Made by a program: the position numbers and the translations under genes. This document shows, one piece after another, positions 13,979 through 27,700 of a DNA stretch of 64,000 bases. The notes beneath the pieces are model-generated. The model ran no database searches and had not been told where the DNA came from. It saw only the letters and a list, made by a program, of their open reading frames with translations. Source of the stretch: Pipra filicauda (taxonomy: Eukaryota; Chordata; Aves; Passeriformes; Pipridae); contig NW_024103729.1 in assembly GCF_003945595.2 (NCBI RefSeq), positions 740,950 through 804,949 of the forward strand, in the 5' to 3' direction. The first letter of the stretch is position 1. Each line of letters opens with the position of its first letter.

Positions 13979-16667
13979 GGCCATCTTCTCTAGGAAGAAA
14001 ATTAGTTTGTTAAACCAATTAACTTAGAAATGGGCTGGGAAGCTACTGAATTGACAGTAATAATGTATTGTTACATTTGCTCATTTGAATAACAAACTAT
14101 TTTGATTTCTTGGTAATGAATAAATGGTCAGAGAGTGTTTTAAGTCAATGTCACAGAGTTTGCTGTACAAGTTGACTGAAAACCTCAGTCTGTTATCTTT
14201 GTAAGCTCAGACTACAAGTGATTTTTACTAGTAATTTGATAGGTCAAATAAAGTTCAAAGGCAGAATGATTTTTATGCACCAAATTATCCAACAGTATGT
14301 TATTTTTGAGCAGATTTGAAGCTAAAGGTATGTAAGTGTAAACCTAAAGAAAGTAGTCACTTTTGGATTATACTGATCACAATAAATAAAAAAAAAGTTT
14401 CCCAAGATACCAGAAAATAATATCTAGAAGTATTCAGAAAAGACTTGAACTTATTCATTGCAGCATTTTTAGATACAGTCAGAGAGCTCAGCCGTGGTGA
14501 GTTGCATTTAGCCTAAGGCTGAACAAGTATTAAGAAGACTCAAGGTGGCTTTATACCGGTTGTGTCTTTTATGAATTCAAGGTTTTAGAAAAGGGCAATT
14601 TGGCTTCCTTACAAGTGTTGTGTAAAAGCAGGTTTAGAGCTGTTTAAATCACATCTGTGGGATTTGAGAAGCTGTACAAGCCAGAGACCAGCAGTGACAC
14701 TTGACTGCTTCCTACATATCACGTTGGGATTTCTAAGAGACTCTTACAGGTCATTGGCTTCCAAACACTGAACAAAGATGACAGCAAGAGGGAGAGGTGA
14801 AGGCAGTTTTTCTACCCATCAGTTTTAACAAAGTCTAATCTTATTATATAAAAGTACATCTGCTTTAAGTAACAACTTGATATAGCATTATTTATGATGC
14901 TATAATATATGAATTGGAAAGTAACACAATCATGATTTCTCTCTGCTACTTTTTATTAATATAAAAGTAAATAACCTCAAAGAGTCATAGAATGGAACTT
15001 CTGTGCAAGTGACTTACATTGGTTCATCAGAAAAATGCTCTACAATAATAAAAGCAAGGTACTGTGAAAAATGTCTACCAGATTCTTCAAAGAAATGACT
15101 TGGAAGGTTGCCACCTCACTTCTTCAAAACAATATCCAAAAAAATTTCTCTCTAACCAGGATGCAATGCAAGGTATCATTCACAAGAATGCCATAGAAAG
15201 GATCACACTCTTTTACCACCTGGGCAGCTTACCAAGCATCCTGGTATGCATACCAAACCGAGCAAGCTCTTTTCTTTTTTATTGAGTGTTTCTGTTAGTT
15301 TTATCAAGCAAATGAGCAAAAAGCCTTATAAATCCTTTTTTTATAATGCTCTAGCTGTGCAGATTCTATACAAGAAAAATCTTGCATTCTTTAATATTTA
15401 AAAACTTCTTATAACAGACACAAAGATCACTGTACAGCAAAGGAATTTAGAGTATTCTCTTTTTGCCAGTGGTACAGTGCCTGGGGGAGGACCAGGAGGA
15501 GGTAATCTGTGTTCAGTCACTCCTTTAGCCTAAAAATAATTGAAATTGAAATTAGAAAATAGTTCTTCAGCCTCTACAACACTGTGAAGGAGTAGAAAAA
15601 GTAAGACATGGTTTTCCAAATCCTCAACTATTTAGGAGAGCAGGAGTCACAAGTAAACTAGCACATAATTTAAAAATGTATCCCTATAAAAAAGGGATAG
15701 CAAAATCAAATTGAGCATAACAGGGATGAAAGAAGCAGCTTACTGGAACCAATAAGTAGCCCATGTAGGATAAATGTACAATATTAATATTAAACATTTT
15801 ACAATACCTTATCTGAATTTCACTTTATTTTTCCATTAATTCAGTTCCTGTACTCCCTTTTTGTACAGCCTCTGAAATGGAATATAAACCCAAAATAAAT
15901 AGTTGAGTGACTATTGAATTATTTCTAACCAAATAAACTCTTATTCAAGCTCAGGTTTCTAACTAATTTATTTCCTCTCTCCCATTTACTGTAAGTTAGG
16001 AGAAAATTGGCTGCTTGAGCTCCAATTACAGATCTCTGCTTAAGAAAGATCTATATAATTTATATGCTTGCTAAGACAACACCATAGTGCCTTAGTCTTT
16101 GAAATGTCTCTCAGGTCAATTGATATATTCCAGATGAATGGTATTATCACCAGTGAATAGGGATTCCCAGTGCTGGTTTGAAATGGCACTTGGACACTCA
16201 AACTGAGAAAGGTACCAATGCTCAGTAAGGCCCATGGAATCACAACATTTGCTATAAATGTTAAGATTAATCTTGGATCAGAAGGGTCCCTTATCCTGCC
16301 AAAACAGTTTCCTGCAAATGAACCTCAAATTTCAGTCTGAGATGACTCCAAGCCCCTGTTCCCTAGTGACCTTTTATGGAATTTAACAGGATGCAATACG
16401 AAGAGTATTTTTCCCTAAGAATCAGCATAAATTTCCTTCTGCTTGTTTTCACCCTATTATCCTTAAGACTACTTAGATCATCCTAAACATTTCCATGTTA
16501 TCACCAGCAACATACCTATTGATAATAACACCCTCAGTGAAACTTCCCATCGGCGTTCACTCCTTTCCAGCGCTTCCAATGCAATCAAGGTGGACAATGC
16601 ATGTGCTTGAACCACCACAGCAATAAGCCAGACACAATAAGGTAAAAATGTTTCAAGAACTAGAAAG

Positions 16668-16750
16668 ATTAAAAAACCCAACCAACCAAAAAAAAAACCC
16701 AAACCAAACAATCAACAGACAAAAAAACTCCACAAAAAAAATCCCCGAAA
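16668..16750. repeat. A/C-rich low-complexity tract
   Basis: AAAAAACCCAACCAACC, a ten-A run, CAAACCAAACAATC, CAAAAAAACTCC and a further A run form about 80 bases of purely A/C-rich sequence with few G or T. It makes chance open frames on both strands, including a Phe/Leu-rich one on the minus strand (16,478-16,711). Confidence 0.8.
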
Positions 16751-18457
16751 CCACTTACAGAAGTCCATTATATTTGTGCGTGGAAAAAAAAAAATTTACT
16801 GGACCAGACATGTATTCTTCCAAGATTTTATGGAGACAATAAACCAAGAACTGAATAGTATGTTCTGATCAACTGTTTTAGGCAGACTCAAAGTACTTGC
16901 CTGGCAAAATTGTTGTTTTATATAACAGTTTGTTCTTTTTGTTTTGATTAATGACCATGTTAGTTTCTAGGTAGCAACAGTTCCTACAGCTACGTTGGAG
17001 AAATCACATTTTTTGGAACTGTTGTTACCTGCTGGTGAGAAAATGACTGTCCTGCCAATGCATTTTACAGAAAGCAATTAAATCTTGTTCTAAAATAGAA
17101 AGTGTCTAGTGCTGCTTTTAAATATGTAAGAATTTTCAAGCATCCTGTTCTTGTTTTTCTAATTCAATTGCATTAAACTCATGCAAATTTTCAGACAAGA
17201 TAAATTGCTTTTGTTTGAAATTAATTTACTATATAAACACGTATTCTCTCCAAATATCTTTGGAAACACTCATACTTCCTCACAACTCCTTTTGGTAGCT
17301 CAGACAGTTTTAACAGCTTGACTTTTTTTTCAGGATCAGTGCAGTAGAAGTACGTTGTGAGCTCGTCTGTTAGTGTTTAATCTTTTTCATTTACGGAGTT
17401 TGGTCACAGAACAAGGACACATGAAAACAGAGCTTCATTTCACAGGCATATGAACCAAAATGGCAGTTTTCAGATAAGGAAATTGAACAGACTTTGACTG
17501 TTGCAGGAGCTTGAATACTGTTGTGCCTTTTTCTGTCTAAGTCAAAAGCAGAAAACTGGCAGAGCTAATTTTGATGGAGAAGATGAGTTGCTGTGAAATG
17601 TGATGGACAAACACAACCCACAAACCACTGCTTCCGTTTCTTCAGCTCTCATGTAGCTTAGTAAGAATCAGAACAACATCTGCAAACAAGAACCAGCTGC
17701 TGATCAAACTTGTGTTTCAAAGCAATTGAATTAAGACAGAGGAACATTAGGAAAATGCTGACGTATCCATACCTTTTTAAACAAATGTCTTCAAATTTTT
17801 AGCATGTCTTTAAAAAACAGGAAGGACTAGGAAAACAGGACAGCTAATTTTTAAGTCACTGTGCTTTGAATGCAAAAACTGGGAACCAAGTCTTTAACAT
17901 ATGATTTAAGATCTACAGCAGGAAAGAAGGTGCTCTGATTTCCCACTGCCAAATGTTAGAGCTGCATGTGCAAAAATCTCTTAAGAAACTGCATGGGCTG
18001 AAAAATGCCAAAGTGGTAGCCAGATTCTGAGAGGGCATCTGCCAGAGTTTTGTGTTGAGTTGTATCAATTGGACATATGGATTTAGTTATATTATGTGAG
18101 AAGAGTTTGGTGCACAGAAATTGTACTTCTGTAAAAAGCCAAGCAATATAACTCAGGGGAGCCAGGAGAAAAAAAAAAAGAGTCTTTCAAACTATAAGGC
18201 AGAAAGTGAAAGAAAAGATCAGAGAGTTGAGGGATCTTCTGTCCTGTAATAAAAGGAAAGTAAATTTCTCAGAGTATTCATGAATAAACCTAGAGCTTAG
18301 TGACATATTCCAAAAATAAATCACAACAATCTGTGTACAGAAAAGGTTAACAGCCAGACTGCTACTACAAACTTATTTAGTTTTGTTTCTAAATCCTATT
18401 ATTGTGGTTTTAATTGTTGGTTTTGTTGTTTCTGGTTTTGCCTTTTTTCTTTTTCAG

Positions 18458-18518
18458 AAGAAACTTCTTACTGTATTGGCCCAGAGACAAATCTATTAGC
18501 ACAAAGGATATTCCAGAA
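18458..18518 (+). other. Candidate internal exon, product unknown
   Basis: A long pyrimidine tract ending TTTTTTCTTTTTCAG (to 18,457) precedes a 61-base segment closed by the near-ideal donor GAA-GTAAGTA at 18,519. One frame reads RNFLLYWPRDKSISTKDIPE with one leading base; another frame is also open, so coding is not established. The splice signals are the best pair I found in the window. It could equally be a non-coding RNA exon or chance. Confidence 0.25.
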
Positions 18519-21500
18519 GTAAGTAAAGCCAACAGCAAACACCAGAGGCTTTTCCAGTGAATGGGTGGAGAGAACACAGCCTTCCCACCAGAGACCCAGC
18601 CAACACTTCAAAAGCTTCCACTCCCAGTTCCGTATCAGCCACATGGTAGGTGGGGGCTGGTTTTCACTCTTAACATCTTGCTTGCTGAGCCTTCAGTTTG
18701 ACTTTTATGCTTTGAGCCAACATCTTCCTCAATTTCCCAGCTTCTGGCTGCTGTTGCACATCTGTGGATGTGTCCTTATGCTTGCTCTTTCCCAAAATTT
18801 ATGGCTCTGGAAGGAGATGAGAGATCCCCTCTGTTACTTTTCTCTCATGCAGATCTTACTAAGAGAGTGATTAGTTGTGGTACTAGTTGATTATTGTTCA
18901 GAATGGTGCAGGCCAGAAACACCTTTCCTGGAGACTTAAAACCTGCTTAGGACTTTCTACACCTACTATTATTCTAATTCTTTGCAAACGATTTGCTTGT
19001 TTTCAATCCACGTGATCTACAGATGCTACCAGATGATGTAATCTCTATAACCAATGACTTTCTGACATGTTTGGTCTGATTAGAATGAAAAAATCTTTGC
19101 TGATGCTTTCTTTACTTATTTCAATTAACACTCATCCAAATTCTTTTTGGTTAGATCTTCACTGTATTTCCATATCAATGGAGCTGAAAAACATACAGGG
19201 CAATGTAACACAGCCTGAACATTCCTGACAAGATCTTTTCATACTAGTTGCTAAATTACCCCTATGATCCTCCAGTCACACCACCTGTGTCAGGAACTAC
19301 ACTTTCTCAATAATTCATGCTTGCCTTTTTTCCTGAAATCACTGCCAAAGAACAAATTAAAAACGGTAAAAATATCAGGATCCTAAAAATGGCACTGTAA
19401 AACAAATCTGACAAAAACTGGAGGTTTTAAGCTCTCAGTGTGATTCCTTCAGCCTAACCAAGGTTTGAAACCAACCTTGTATTTATTATGAAGTCTTAGT
19501 GTTTGTATATTCTTTCTTCATGCAGCTGTGGGCTCAGGACTTCTAAAAAAAGACTAAGACGTGGAGAAAGACAATCAAGCAAACAGGACTGGCAGTGCCC
19601 AGCATAAGGCTGAGAAGCTGTGATGCAGCACAGGAAAACTACAGAGCAACTTTGAGTGATGACTTTAACCAACTCTATCTTTGACCTTAACTCAGTCTTT
19701 CTAATTATTGTGATTTTCTTTCCGTTTATTGTGGTTTTTTTCAGAATGTATCTGCACTTTACAAATGCTCCGTTTGCTTCAGTAGAAAGAGACAAAACAA
19801 ACAAGCGAAAAACCAAGCCAAAAGTACAACCCCAAAGCTTGAAACTACGTATTAGATGTAGGAACGGCCAAATTCCTCTTGCTCAGACTTCTCTCTTATT
19901 CCCAGCCCTGTATTCAGAAGGGAGAAAGCAAAAAAAAGTTGGCCATGTTTCTATGGTGCTTCATCCAACCCTGCCAACCCAACCAAAGCCTGGTAGTGTC
20001 TACACATACACCCAGGCAATGTACCAGCCCCTACAGCTGGTCGGGTCTGCCAATAAGCCCATATTCCTAGGGAGCTTCTGGAAGTGCTGTGCAAACCAGG
20101 TCTGGACACTCAGTCTGCCTTCCCTCAGGAAAGGGTATAGTTCCTGTTGAAGTGAAAGACAAACTATTTTCACAACCAGCTTCATAATATGTCCGTATTA
20201 TCTATAAAAAAGTTGGAAGATTTATAATACTTTCTTTAGTAGTAAAGTACAAAGGGCAATGAAAAGCCACTTTTTGTTTCTTTGGTCTCTTTACGATCTG
20301 AAACCAGCATCTGCCAAACAGGTTATCATTCACATGTACAAATTAGCTATACTGCAAGATTGAAAAATTAATTAAACCATTGTTTATTCAATTACATGCT
20401 GTGTCCCTTCTCTACCTAGATAAACAAACTGAATAAACTTCTGAAAGCTCTTAGCCTGAAGAGTCTGAATCCTATTATCATCTGTTAAACATTTAGAAGG
20501 CTACTTTCCATGAAGGGATATTTCCAAGGACCTGTGGTACTTCTGAAACAGCACATTTAAAATATTTTGGCATTTTAAACAAATTTGCCTTGAAATTTTC
20601 AAGACCCAAAATAGGCCTACAAATTAAGTAATTTCCATTTAATTTTTTCCAGCAATTTTTATAAAAACCGAGGGGAGTCATCCAATAAATAAGAGATACT
20701 GTGCTTGGCAATGTAATATTTTCTTACCTGAAATCATAGACAATATGGAACAATGTGAAAGTCCTCTCTACCTCACCCAGAGCACTGTAACTAGGTGTAA
20801 TTTCAGAGCAGACTTCAGAAACTGCACTCATTAATCAATGGTGAAAGTAAGAGCGAGGCTCAGGGCCAGGACCAACAGCATTTACAATCAGAATAAGTTA
20901 TGAGAGGTAAAGCAGATGTACTTGAGCACAGAAACCACCTGGCAAGTGTCACTTTACAGTCCAGCATGTGCAGAAATGCCTTCAGAAGTGATGAAGTTTA
21001 CAGTACCACTGGAATCATAGACTTTACTACACGAGAAACTGGCAGCAATAGGAGTTGCAGGACAGAACTTCCACTGGCCAACCACACCTTTTTGAAGGGA
21101 GGGGGAAAGCTCATGTATTCAGAGGTTGAAACCAGAATATGATACGTGCGTGTCGTAGAGACATCCACTGGTTCAGCAGCTTCAATCATCAGCACTGAAG
21201 CTAGTGTTTTAAATTTATATTTGGCTTTTGGACAGAGATTTTATGAAGAAGGTTAGCCAAAAAGACATAGTGAGAAAAAATGTATACCACATAAATTTCC
21301 ATCTTCAAGTGGGCTCCAAGCATAAAGCCTATGAAAGGGTTCTCAGCTTCAAACAACAAAAAAAGATAAAAAAAATTGTCTCTATTGAGTAAAAAACAAA
21401 GTTAAAAGAACAACAAAAATAAACAGACTACCTACTCTTTCTGAGGAAGCAAAGAGTCAGTATGTGAAGTTTTATACCATTGCACTCTTCTGTTATTTCT

Positions 21501-24500
21501 TTATCTGTAAATAAACTCTTATTTTACACAATGTTCAAAAAAGAACAGCAGTTTTCCCACTGACTGGATAAAGGCTTCAGAATCAGAAATCTGAATCCTA
21601 CGTGAGTCCGTTCCCAGTTTTTCTTCACTATTTATTATTTATGTGATTTTGCCATGAGGAGGAACATAGCATGGCTCTGTCCCAGAAACAGTCTGGAGAC
21701 TGACATGGGCAGGTTCAAGACGGTTGTTGATGCAAAATAACATTTTTCCAGTGCAGTGCACCTCTTGATTTTACACAGGATGCAATAACCTTTGCTCAGC
21801 AGTGAGCATGGCAAAGCATCACACAGATGCTAATGCAGTCTGAAAATTTGTGTGGCACAAATAAGAGTTGACTTTTGCAGCAACAATGATAATACAAAGG
21901 CATGTCAGTCCCCTGAGTCCAGGTGAATCATACATTTTTTTTCTGTGTCTTGCAACAAGAGGACAGATCCTGCTCATAGCAGAGCTCAACTAGTTTAGCA
22001 GGGATTATTTAAACCAGCAATTTTGGGCTTAGCCTGTGCCATGGGAGCTGAGTGGCTGGGTGAGCAGGGAGGTCCCCAGAGCCATCACTGTTCCCTGGTG
22101 CTGTTGGTGGCAGTATCAGGTTCTTGCCTTGCACCATCAGGCCCAGGGCCCAAGTTCTATTCAGCACAGTACATTTGCCATCAACAGTTATTCTCAATTT
22201 TTGGAAGTGTGCAGGTCTCTCGCAAAGTCACAGCTGTCTTTGACCAGTTTCACACACGTGTACGATGCTGCTCTGCTTTCCAGTACATGAGTCAAAGGCT
22301 TCCTGTCATTATGGGAGAGACGATGGATTTGACAGAGGAGTGTCAGGAGGGAAAGAATCATAGTTTAAGCTCAGATGCACAGAGATATTTATTCTGATAC
22401 TTGGAACTGAACACTGTTTAGATTACAGCTCAGATTTCACAGCATCAATGTCCTTTAGTCCTTCTTGAACAGAGCAGGCAGAAATCTGACTTGGGTGATT
22501 AACTCATGTTATTAAAGTTTAAAGAAAATAGGTACAACCCAAACGAAAAACCTCTCGCTGCGACTGAAACCAAGAATTCAAACGTGCCACTGCTCTGAAA
22601 ACTGAGCAGCCAGAGCTTTGCCTCTCTGACCCCCGGGGGCAGCAGCAATGATCTGCACTTGCACTTGAAGGCACTGTAAATCATCTGCCTGGGGGAATAT
22701 TGTACCAAGTTCAATAGATCAGATTAGTCCTTACTGTCTTCAAAGCAGATTTACTAGGGGACTAATGGGGTTTTGGGCCTTCCATCTCACTCAGTGACAC
22801 TTCCCCATGCAGTGTTATGCATATTTCTGAATAAATGACATACCATTCAGAGAAGTAACTCTTGTGCACCAGATCTGGACTTGGTTTTCTTTTGTCACTG
22901 CAGGTGTACTGCAGAGTTCAGCCAATAGCACATGTAACAGTTATCCTTACTCTGCTAGTGACTGCCCATGAACCTCAGTCTTATCAGGAGCTGGGCTGCA
23001 TCTCTCCTGAGAAACCAAATCTCTTCAGACATGCCCTCTAACTTTCCCATTCAGTACAGAAGGAAACAAAATGCAAAATAGGCATGAATTTCTACCTAAG
23101 CAGGCTTGTAGCCTCAAGGCTGTAAAGACTGAAATTTCTATAGCTGACATTAAGAAAGGTACAGACACATATGCTACTGAGTCAACTTTAAAACAAGACC
23201 TGTTTTGGAAGGGGGCAAATGCAGCAAGAAGAATTTTGCAGGCCACCTGCCTAAAAACAGAGAACCAGTGTTTCCCTGCTCTCTGCTCTACCACACAATC
23301 CCCCTGACAACCTCAGCACTCTAGAGAGATGCACTAAAACTGCTTAAGAGAATGGGGTTTTTTTCCATTATTTTAGATTGAAGGTTGCCATTCTCCTCCT
23401 CTTCTTTCCATGCTTCATTATTTTTTGAAGAACCCTGCTTTCCATGCAATGCTGTGGAACAATGTCGATCCAGTGACGGTGATTTTTTTCCAAAGGGGTA
23501 ACCTTTGGGACTCTTTCTGGGTCTTTAATAACCTTTACCACTACCAGAGTAGCATAAAGAAGGCTTTATGATACAGGCTACTGACCTATTTTTGATATTT
23601 ATTTCTACAGAATGACCTTTTCCTTTGCTTGAAGTTTTACTCTGCTGATTCCAACTATTCTCAAAATATTGTGCTAGAGCCGAAAAGAAAAATGGAAGAT
23701 GATAATAATAAATGAAGATATGGCGTCCTAATTTTAATAAAGCAAAAAGAGTTAATTTTTTAGTCCTTTCTCTATCAAAAGAAGAAATTCTCTCCTCTTT
23801 TATTCCAACTCTGACTGCTCTAAAAGACCAGGGACAAGAAAGACAGCTGGCAATGGATAAAGCTATCTACTTATTCTTTTCAATCTACTGCTGTGGGCAT
23901 TCATTTAAATGTCAGGCTTGTTTCCTGCAATAGGTACAAAATTGCATTTGTTGAATTTATCAGTAGATCTCACACTATTAACATGTTTTTTTCTTAACCA
24001 ATGCTTAAAGAAACAGCAGTACTCTCCAAATGTGCATGCTCAGTTTTCTGAAGTTGAAAATATCACTTATCTTCTTGAATAATTTTACCTGACTCTATCT
24101 GAGGTCCATCCAGTCCTCCTCTTTTTAACTCCACTATGATCTTGGGGAGCTTACAGGAACTTTTCAACTCTTTTAAATATTCCCTTGTGATTGAACTTTC
24201 ATATAACGTTATTTTCTTGAGTTTGCTTTTTTATTTTCACAAAGGATTAGGAAATAATTTTGGCTGCACAAAGCCCCTACATGAAAATCACTGAAAGGAC
24301 AACCAAAGTTGATGGCAATAACATTTACTGCTGTGGTTTGTATGGCACAAGGAAGCCATACTTGGGAATTAATTTTTCTCAATTAGATTGCAGCACATCC
24401 AGAGGCTACACCTATCTAACAGAATAACCTGCACAAATAGTGATTAAACATCAAAATACTTACCAAAATAATGTATTCAAGCAACTTGTCCATTTTTTGT

Positions 24501-24712
24501 AGAACATGAGAGAAGGGCAAAATAATTCACTGCTTTCTTATCTCTGTTTTTTTAAACATTTCTTGGGGTAATCTTTACCCTTCGCAACGGGCTGTTTTAA
24601 CATGTGTACTTCAGAGAAGCCCTCGACATTGGAGCAGGCCTTTTGGTGATGAAAGCTAATGTCAGTCAGGGCTTCCAGCATCAGTCCCTTTTCAGTACCT
24701 GATTACCCACTG

Positions 24713-24761
24713 AGCACTTTCTGTACCACAGCAGGTACCAAGCACTTTCTGTACCACAGCA
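24713..24761. repeat. Two-copy tandem duplication, 28-base period
   Basis: AGCACTTTCTGTACCACAGC followed by A occurs twice, starting at 24,713 and 24,741, identical over 21 bases and separated by GGTACCA. Perfect identity suggests a fairly recent local duplication. It falls inside a chance open frame (24,659-24,907) with no recognisable product. Confidence 0.9.
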
Positions 24762-27700
24762 CCATCTCTCCTGCAGCACCAGTGACTCAAAATGGCTCCA
24801 GTCATTCCGATATTTCTTTTGAGAGACTCTCTCCAGGTCTGATTGCAGCACAGGAACATAAAGCTACAAAAAACATCCTTCTACTTAATTTAAGCTGCCA
24901 ACGCTGACTTAAGTCAAAGGGGAGGTTGTCTTAAAAAGTTAAATTTGCAGTCTGTCCATGAACTATGGCTACGTTACTCTGTCTTTCTTGTTCAATTCAA
25001 CTGTACCAGTCTGATGTAAAACAGGGAAGAAGGAGGCAGTGATCCATCAGAGCAGTTAAGCACTTCTTCAGTTTGCAATCCCTGCACTCTTCAACTAGAG
25101 TTAATGTTACACCTCCCCATATTTGAATTTATGGGTATGAGGTTGTCAGTTGGTCCTTACCTTGAATTTAAAGAGTTTTGACACCTCCTTCAACATTCAT
25201 GTAAATTGACAGGAGAATTTTAACGTACAGTCATAAAATTCAGCCTGCCTTACATGGTATTTTGAATATGAAGATAAAGCAAAGAGTATACAGGGGCCTT
25301 GATCTGGACAGAATGTCTATATCCCCTCCTAAGGAAATACATGAAATGAGAGTCCAATATTTTTTCTCCTCCCTGTATCCATTCTAACTAGTTTTACACT
25401 GCTGTTGTTTTGCAGCCTAATAAATCACAGTTCACTATGTGGGCTGATGTAATGTCACTGTAATGCTCTGAGACAAGTGCAGGTGTGTTAGTTATGGAGA
25501 TGAGAGTGTATAGGCAAGCACTCATTAACCTTAACTAATGAATCCTCTAACAAAGTCACAGACAATTGAGAGGAGCAAAAGTTACTGAAGCCTTGAGGCT
25601 TATTGCACTAATGTCGTGGGTTTTCAGGGAAGGGTTTTTTTTATTTGTTTTGTTCTGATTGAGTGAAACTATTCACTGCCTTCCTTACTTTATAAGAGGC
25701 AACAGTCCCTGAGTATGTTTCTAAATTGAGCTGTGGTTTATGGGAGACCCTACTTTTATGTGAAACAAGCCAGATTTGCCTGGGAGTGATCTGAGATGCA
25801 GTCTTTCTGTGCTGTAGCAGTAATGAAACAATGTGATCCTGCAGAGATATACAGGTGTACTTTTCCGAATATACAAGCGACTTCACAGCACCACTGAAAG
25901 CCCCCAAAAGCTAAATGAAGTATGTCTTTGTACTGTGAAAAACAATCAGTCCCTTGAAGACCTCAGGGAAAGAACAGATGAGCTTTGGTTTCTGCAGAGG
26001 CTGGGAAACACAACAGGGAGTGAAAGGACCGTGGAAAGCATAAGCCACTCTTGTCTAATGAAGATTGTTTCCCCTTTATTTCATACTTTGCCTATAGTTA
26101 GAGAGACCTCTTCTCAGTGCATGTTTAAGTACCATTTTTTTCTTTAGATACAGTGACCCTCCCTACATTCCCACTCAAGAAATGGTCTCTTTAAATGGTT
26201 ATTTAATATTCACATTCTATGATTACACACTTTTTTAATGTTCCTTTTTTTATTCCTTTCAGATATTAATTATTTTTGTTCTAATACTTTCAGAAATCAA
26301 TGGGTCAGCAAGAAAGAGAGGAGGCAGCATCTTTTCACAAAAGATGCTAAACAAACTCAGGGTAAGAAGCTTTAAGAAGCTTCTGGGACACGAGAGCAAA
26401 TCTGGGAGCTAGAATCCATATGATTTCTTGCAGCTCAGAAAGTTGTGAAGAGTCAAAAATTAATCCTGGGAGCAACAGGCAGCTTGCAAAGACTGCCATA
26501 GCCTTAATTTACAAACCCATTGTATTTCCATTTCCTTACTTTGCTATTTTGAATTTCCCTTATTTCCACAGTTCACAGAGTTAGTCTATGAAGGTCTCCT
26601 TCAAAGCTCTGCTTGAATATGTCCAGGGCTATAAAGACTTGGAGCAGCATGGAAGGTTACAAAGCATTTCCAGGGAGCTCTGTCCTGGCAATGAAAGAAG
26701 AGAAAAGCTAATGCTGGCTCATAACACCAATATTTTCAAAAGGAGCAGAAGTGAGAGGCCTCTTGGAGTAGGATTTGAGTACAAGAGAGCTGGATACAAT
26801 TTCTTACTTCACCATGTGCTAATTCACTTAATCCATCTCCCAGCCTATACCTCCACCCATACACTGGGGATGCAAGCTCTACTTTCTTGGACTTTTTAGT
26901 TGCTACCATGACTGACATTGATAGTTTATTAATTGATATTCCTCAGAAGCACTTAAAAAGGAGGGTTAATTCTTTTAAACCTTTTCAGAAATCCAGTCCC
27001 CCTTCCCCTCCAGCTTCAGTTTGAAGCCATGCGAGTTAGCAAGAGTCATGGCCAAGGAGTGGTAAATTCTCCCTGCTTAACTGTGTTGATCCTCAACACA
27101 ACAGGAGGAAAGAGCGAGTTCCCTGCCAAGCACAAAAGGATATGTAAGAAGGGGATGCATCTTCCTCTTTCTGTCTTATTAAATCATAGTTACACACCTA
27201 AAATAATATATTTTTCCTGTCAAAATAGTCTTGCTCTTCTATAAGAATAGCAATACTGTTTTGACCACGGGGTACCAAGAACACTGTCTAGCTCTGAGGA
27301 AAAAAACACAACATTACAGAGTGTATGTTATACCCCAAACAAGCAACCTTCAGAGGGCTGGTTGATTTAGGATTAGCCAATGCATGTGTACAATGATTAG
27401 GATAAAACACTGCCAGCATACATGGAGTAACATACCAAGTGAACCACATACCAGCATAAATAAATGAGACTTCAGCATTAATAAAATACATAAAGCAGCA
27501 TACTTCTAGCATTAGCAGGAAAATGCTATGTTCAATCTGGATTTCATTTGAGAATTTCAGTTAGAAAACTAATCCTGACATTTCATATTGATTGACTACA
27601 ATTTTTTCCATGTTTCCCTCTAAGTGACTGGAAAGTTATATGTTTTCATTAGAAATCCTTCCTAATCAAGATAGTTTATAGTAGAAAGGAAGAAGAATTT

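Noticed and set aside
14981..15012. AGTCATAGAATGGAACTT as a CR1 tail
   Set aside because: Only about 12 bases match, and the expected GGAAGGGACC and TCCAACCCC motifs do not follow.
16478..16711. Hydrophobic minus-strand open frame resembling membrane helices
   Set aside because: The N-terminal Phe/Gly/Leu-rich part is the complement of an A/C-rich low-complexity tract, which mimics a membrane segment.
17440..17480. MIR-like TTTTCAGATAAGGAAATTGA
   Set aside because: Only about 16 bases match the MIR core and the flanks do not continue it.
19656..20150. 164-codon plus-strand open frame
   Set aside because: Its translation resembles no family I know, it is low in charged periodicity, begins in T-rich sequence and overlaps a minus-strand open frame of 106 codons. 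Treated as chance.
22023..22397. 124-codon plus-strand open frame in a GC-richer patch
   Set aside because: Two plus frames and one minus frame are open together, which points to base composition rather than coding. No domain is recognisable.
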